From a virus: a DNA stretch of 22,836 nt. This document shows, one piece after another, positions 22,701 to 22,836 of the stretch. The DNA is taken from IMG/VR virus record IMGVR_UViG_3300042324_000153, positions 1 through 22,836 of that record; one strand, written 5' to 3'. Both the position numbers and the translations under genes were made by a program. Under the pieces are notes generated by a model that made no database searches, had not been told where the DNA came from, and worked only from the letters and a program-made list of their open reading frames with translations. How positions within the stretch are numbered: the stretch's first letter is position 1; each line of letters starts with the position of its first letter.

Positions 22701-22836
22701 TTGTACCCAATTGTATTGGACTATTTGTATTAACAGTCGAATTTTGTCCTAGCTGTCCAAATGAATTAATTCCCCAAGTAAACAATGCTCCGTCACTACG
22801 TATTGCCGCTGAACTCCCAATAGACCCACCTGCATT
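19705..22836 (-). CDS. Giant RCC1 beta-propeller-repeat protein, 5' end outside window
   Basis: About 1043 codons are visible and the frame stays open to the window edge, so the true start lies upstream. The protein is built of about 19 RCC1-type repeats of roughly 49 residues plus a degenerate last one. Each has the form LFTWGxNxxGQLG, then a short loop and RSSPVQIGTSSW, then a strand ending AIRSDGA. RCC1 repeats form seven-bladed beta-propellers, so this region would make nearly three propellers. No catalytic motif or membrane segment is seen. The end, NGFNHFGFTK, looks like a cap. Repeats 10 and 19 carry insertions (for example the LTTTSKPAALSW region). RCC1 repeats in phages probably serve as fibre or adhesin surfaces. 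Ser, Thr and Asn are abundant. Near-identical DNA between repeats shows recent duplication. Confidence 0.92.
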   Translation of the reverse strand, partial: NAGGSIGSSAAIRSDGALFTWGINSFGQLGQNSTVNTNSPIQLGTTSWSQISIGNNAMYAIRNDNTLWSWGLNTIGQLGQNDLVHRSSPVQVGTSSWTIVSGSVATGTLVSTLACVGAIRSDGALFTWGNNNAGQLGDGTILHRSSPVQVGTSSWTKVSAGDVSVYAIRLDGALFSWGDNTSGQLGSTTIVPRSSPVQIGTSSWSSVSAGLSYAMAIRTNSTLWSWGINANGQLGDNTILPRSSPVQIGTSSWSVISTGFATTTALRLDNTLWSWGINTNGQLGDNTILPRSSPVQIGTSSWSQVSIGTSPGVTMALTYTDNQLFIWGQNNNGQLGLSESLGARSSPVFIRSINESWNAVSSGGTTSYGIRIDNLLFAWGLNASGQIGDTTIISRSAPVQIGASSWAQISAGVTFVGGITSDNRLFTWGINTTGQLGDTTVLSRSSPVQVGTSWNIVSAGQSSTSAINTNNLLYVWGGNASGQLGDRSIANRSSPVQVNSFTSAEIQQTYLTTTSKPAALSWNTISTGLSTSAAIRSDGALFMWGLGTSGQLGLNDTISRSSPVQIGTSSWTAVGLFTTSTVAIRIDGGLFTWGDNASGQLASNNLVHRSSPVQVGTSSWTTVSSSTGLANFMALDATNKLWAWGINTNGELAQNDTVSRSSPVQIGVGTVWTSISKNTSRGAIRSDGALFMWGLGTNGQIGDNAILSRSSPVQIGTNSWSIISAGSVATAAITSDGLLYVWGNNASGQLGTNDVILRSSPVQLGTISWTSVSSGVNYMAGVRSDNLLFTWGLGTSGQLGDSTIISKSSPIQIGTSSWAMVSAGGLFTIGLDQLYGLYTWGTNTNGELGINSVTSALSPIFLPTATDSWTITSTTGASQFAIRSDGYLFTWGNNANGQLGLLDILSRSAPVQLGTSIYTNLNKGGSNINSSMATRNDNKLYVWGLNTSGQLGLNDRISKSSPVQLGTNQAYTPPNMYSVPTQIGTSSWTQVSANFNSTFVIDPNNVLYEWGFNDNRPLIPAITSVGYSAVTVSNGFNHFGFTK
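21929..22020. repeat. Recently duplicated RCC1 repeat DNA, copy A
   Basis: A 92-base stretch that matches copy B (22076-22167) at 91 of 92 positions by eye; the only difference is a T/C in the segment before TTAATACC. The copies are 147 bases (49 codons, one repeat unit) apart, so duplication preserves the reading frame. Confidence 0.85.
22076..22167. repeat. Recently duplicated RCC1 repeat DNA, copy B
   Basis: Partner of copy A at 21929-22020. Flanking sequence differs between copies, so conversion or duplication involved mainly the loop and first-strand part of the repeat. Confidence 0.85.

Noticed and set aside
19705-22836. Repetitive DNA resembling a CRISPR or satellite array
   Set aside because: The periodicity of about 147 bases follows codons of one long open RCC1 frame; repeats are degenerate and there are no unique spacers of constant size.

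Overview
The window looks like part of a large, AT-rich, T4-like tailed phage (contractile-tail myovirus) of an aquatic Gram-negative bacterium. Every supported gene lies on the minus strand, so transcription runs from high to low coordinates. Genes are tightly packed with many ATGA and TAATG start/stop overlaps. Three exact copies of the T4-type late promoter core TATAAATA precede gene groups. The content is phage-like: PAAR spike tip, SleB-type wall hydrolase, class Ia ribonucleotide reductase with glutaredoxin, a free-standing HNH endonuclease and a giant repeat adhesin. The host is inferred only from LPS-type sugar genes (heptose, Galf); I cannot name it.

Layout in transcription order. 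(1) 22836-19705: the 3' part of a giant RCC1 beta-propeller-repeat protein, probably an adhesin or tail-fibre component. (2) A late promoter inside a perfect 15-bp inverted repeat (19646-19689) leads into a five-gene overlapping operon (19620-15168): a GT9-like glycosyltransferase/methyltransferase fusion, a GT25-like glycosyltransferase, two SAM methyltransferases and a GT2 glycosyltransferase. (3) A second late promoter (15126) precedes one 139-aa gene that may be tail-fibre associated. (4) A third late promoter (14654) starts a long run: a 28-aa remnant of a P-loop kinase, a GT2 glycosyltransferase, UDP-galactopyranose mutase, a heptose module (HldE adenylyltransferase and kinase halves as separate genes, cupin, small HAD phosphatase, HldD epimerase) and an unknown 145-aa protein. 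(5) nrdA, nrdB, glutaredoxin and a small beta-rich (Sm-like?) protein follow. (6) PAAR protein and two probable tail/baseplate proteins carrying inserted beta modules. (7) SleB hydrolase, a DUF2452-like protein, a conserved 188-aa protein and a 38-aa membrane microprotein. (8) An HNH endonuclease gene overlaps the start of an iscU-like Fe-S scaffold gene, which is broken by a 7-bp insertion exactly at its Cys37-Gly-Asp39 active-site motif and runs off the window.

The most interesting reading is that regions 1-4 form one late-expressed glycosylation system. The phage appears to encode ADP-heptose and UDP-galactofuranose supply steps, four glycosyltransferases and three methyltransferase domains, next to a Ser-rich repeat adhesin. 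The target could be the virion (for example the RCC1 protein) or the host surface. The sequence alone does not decide this. No tRNA, rRNA, CRISPR array or insertion sequence was seen. There is no gene-free stretch over 300 bases.
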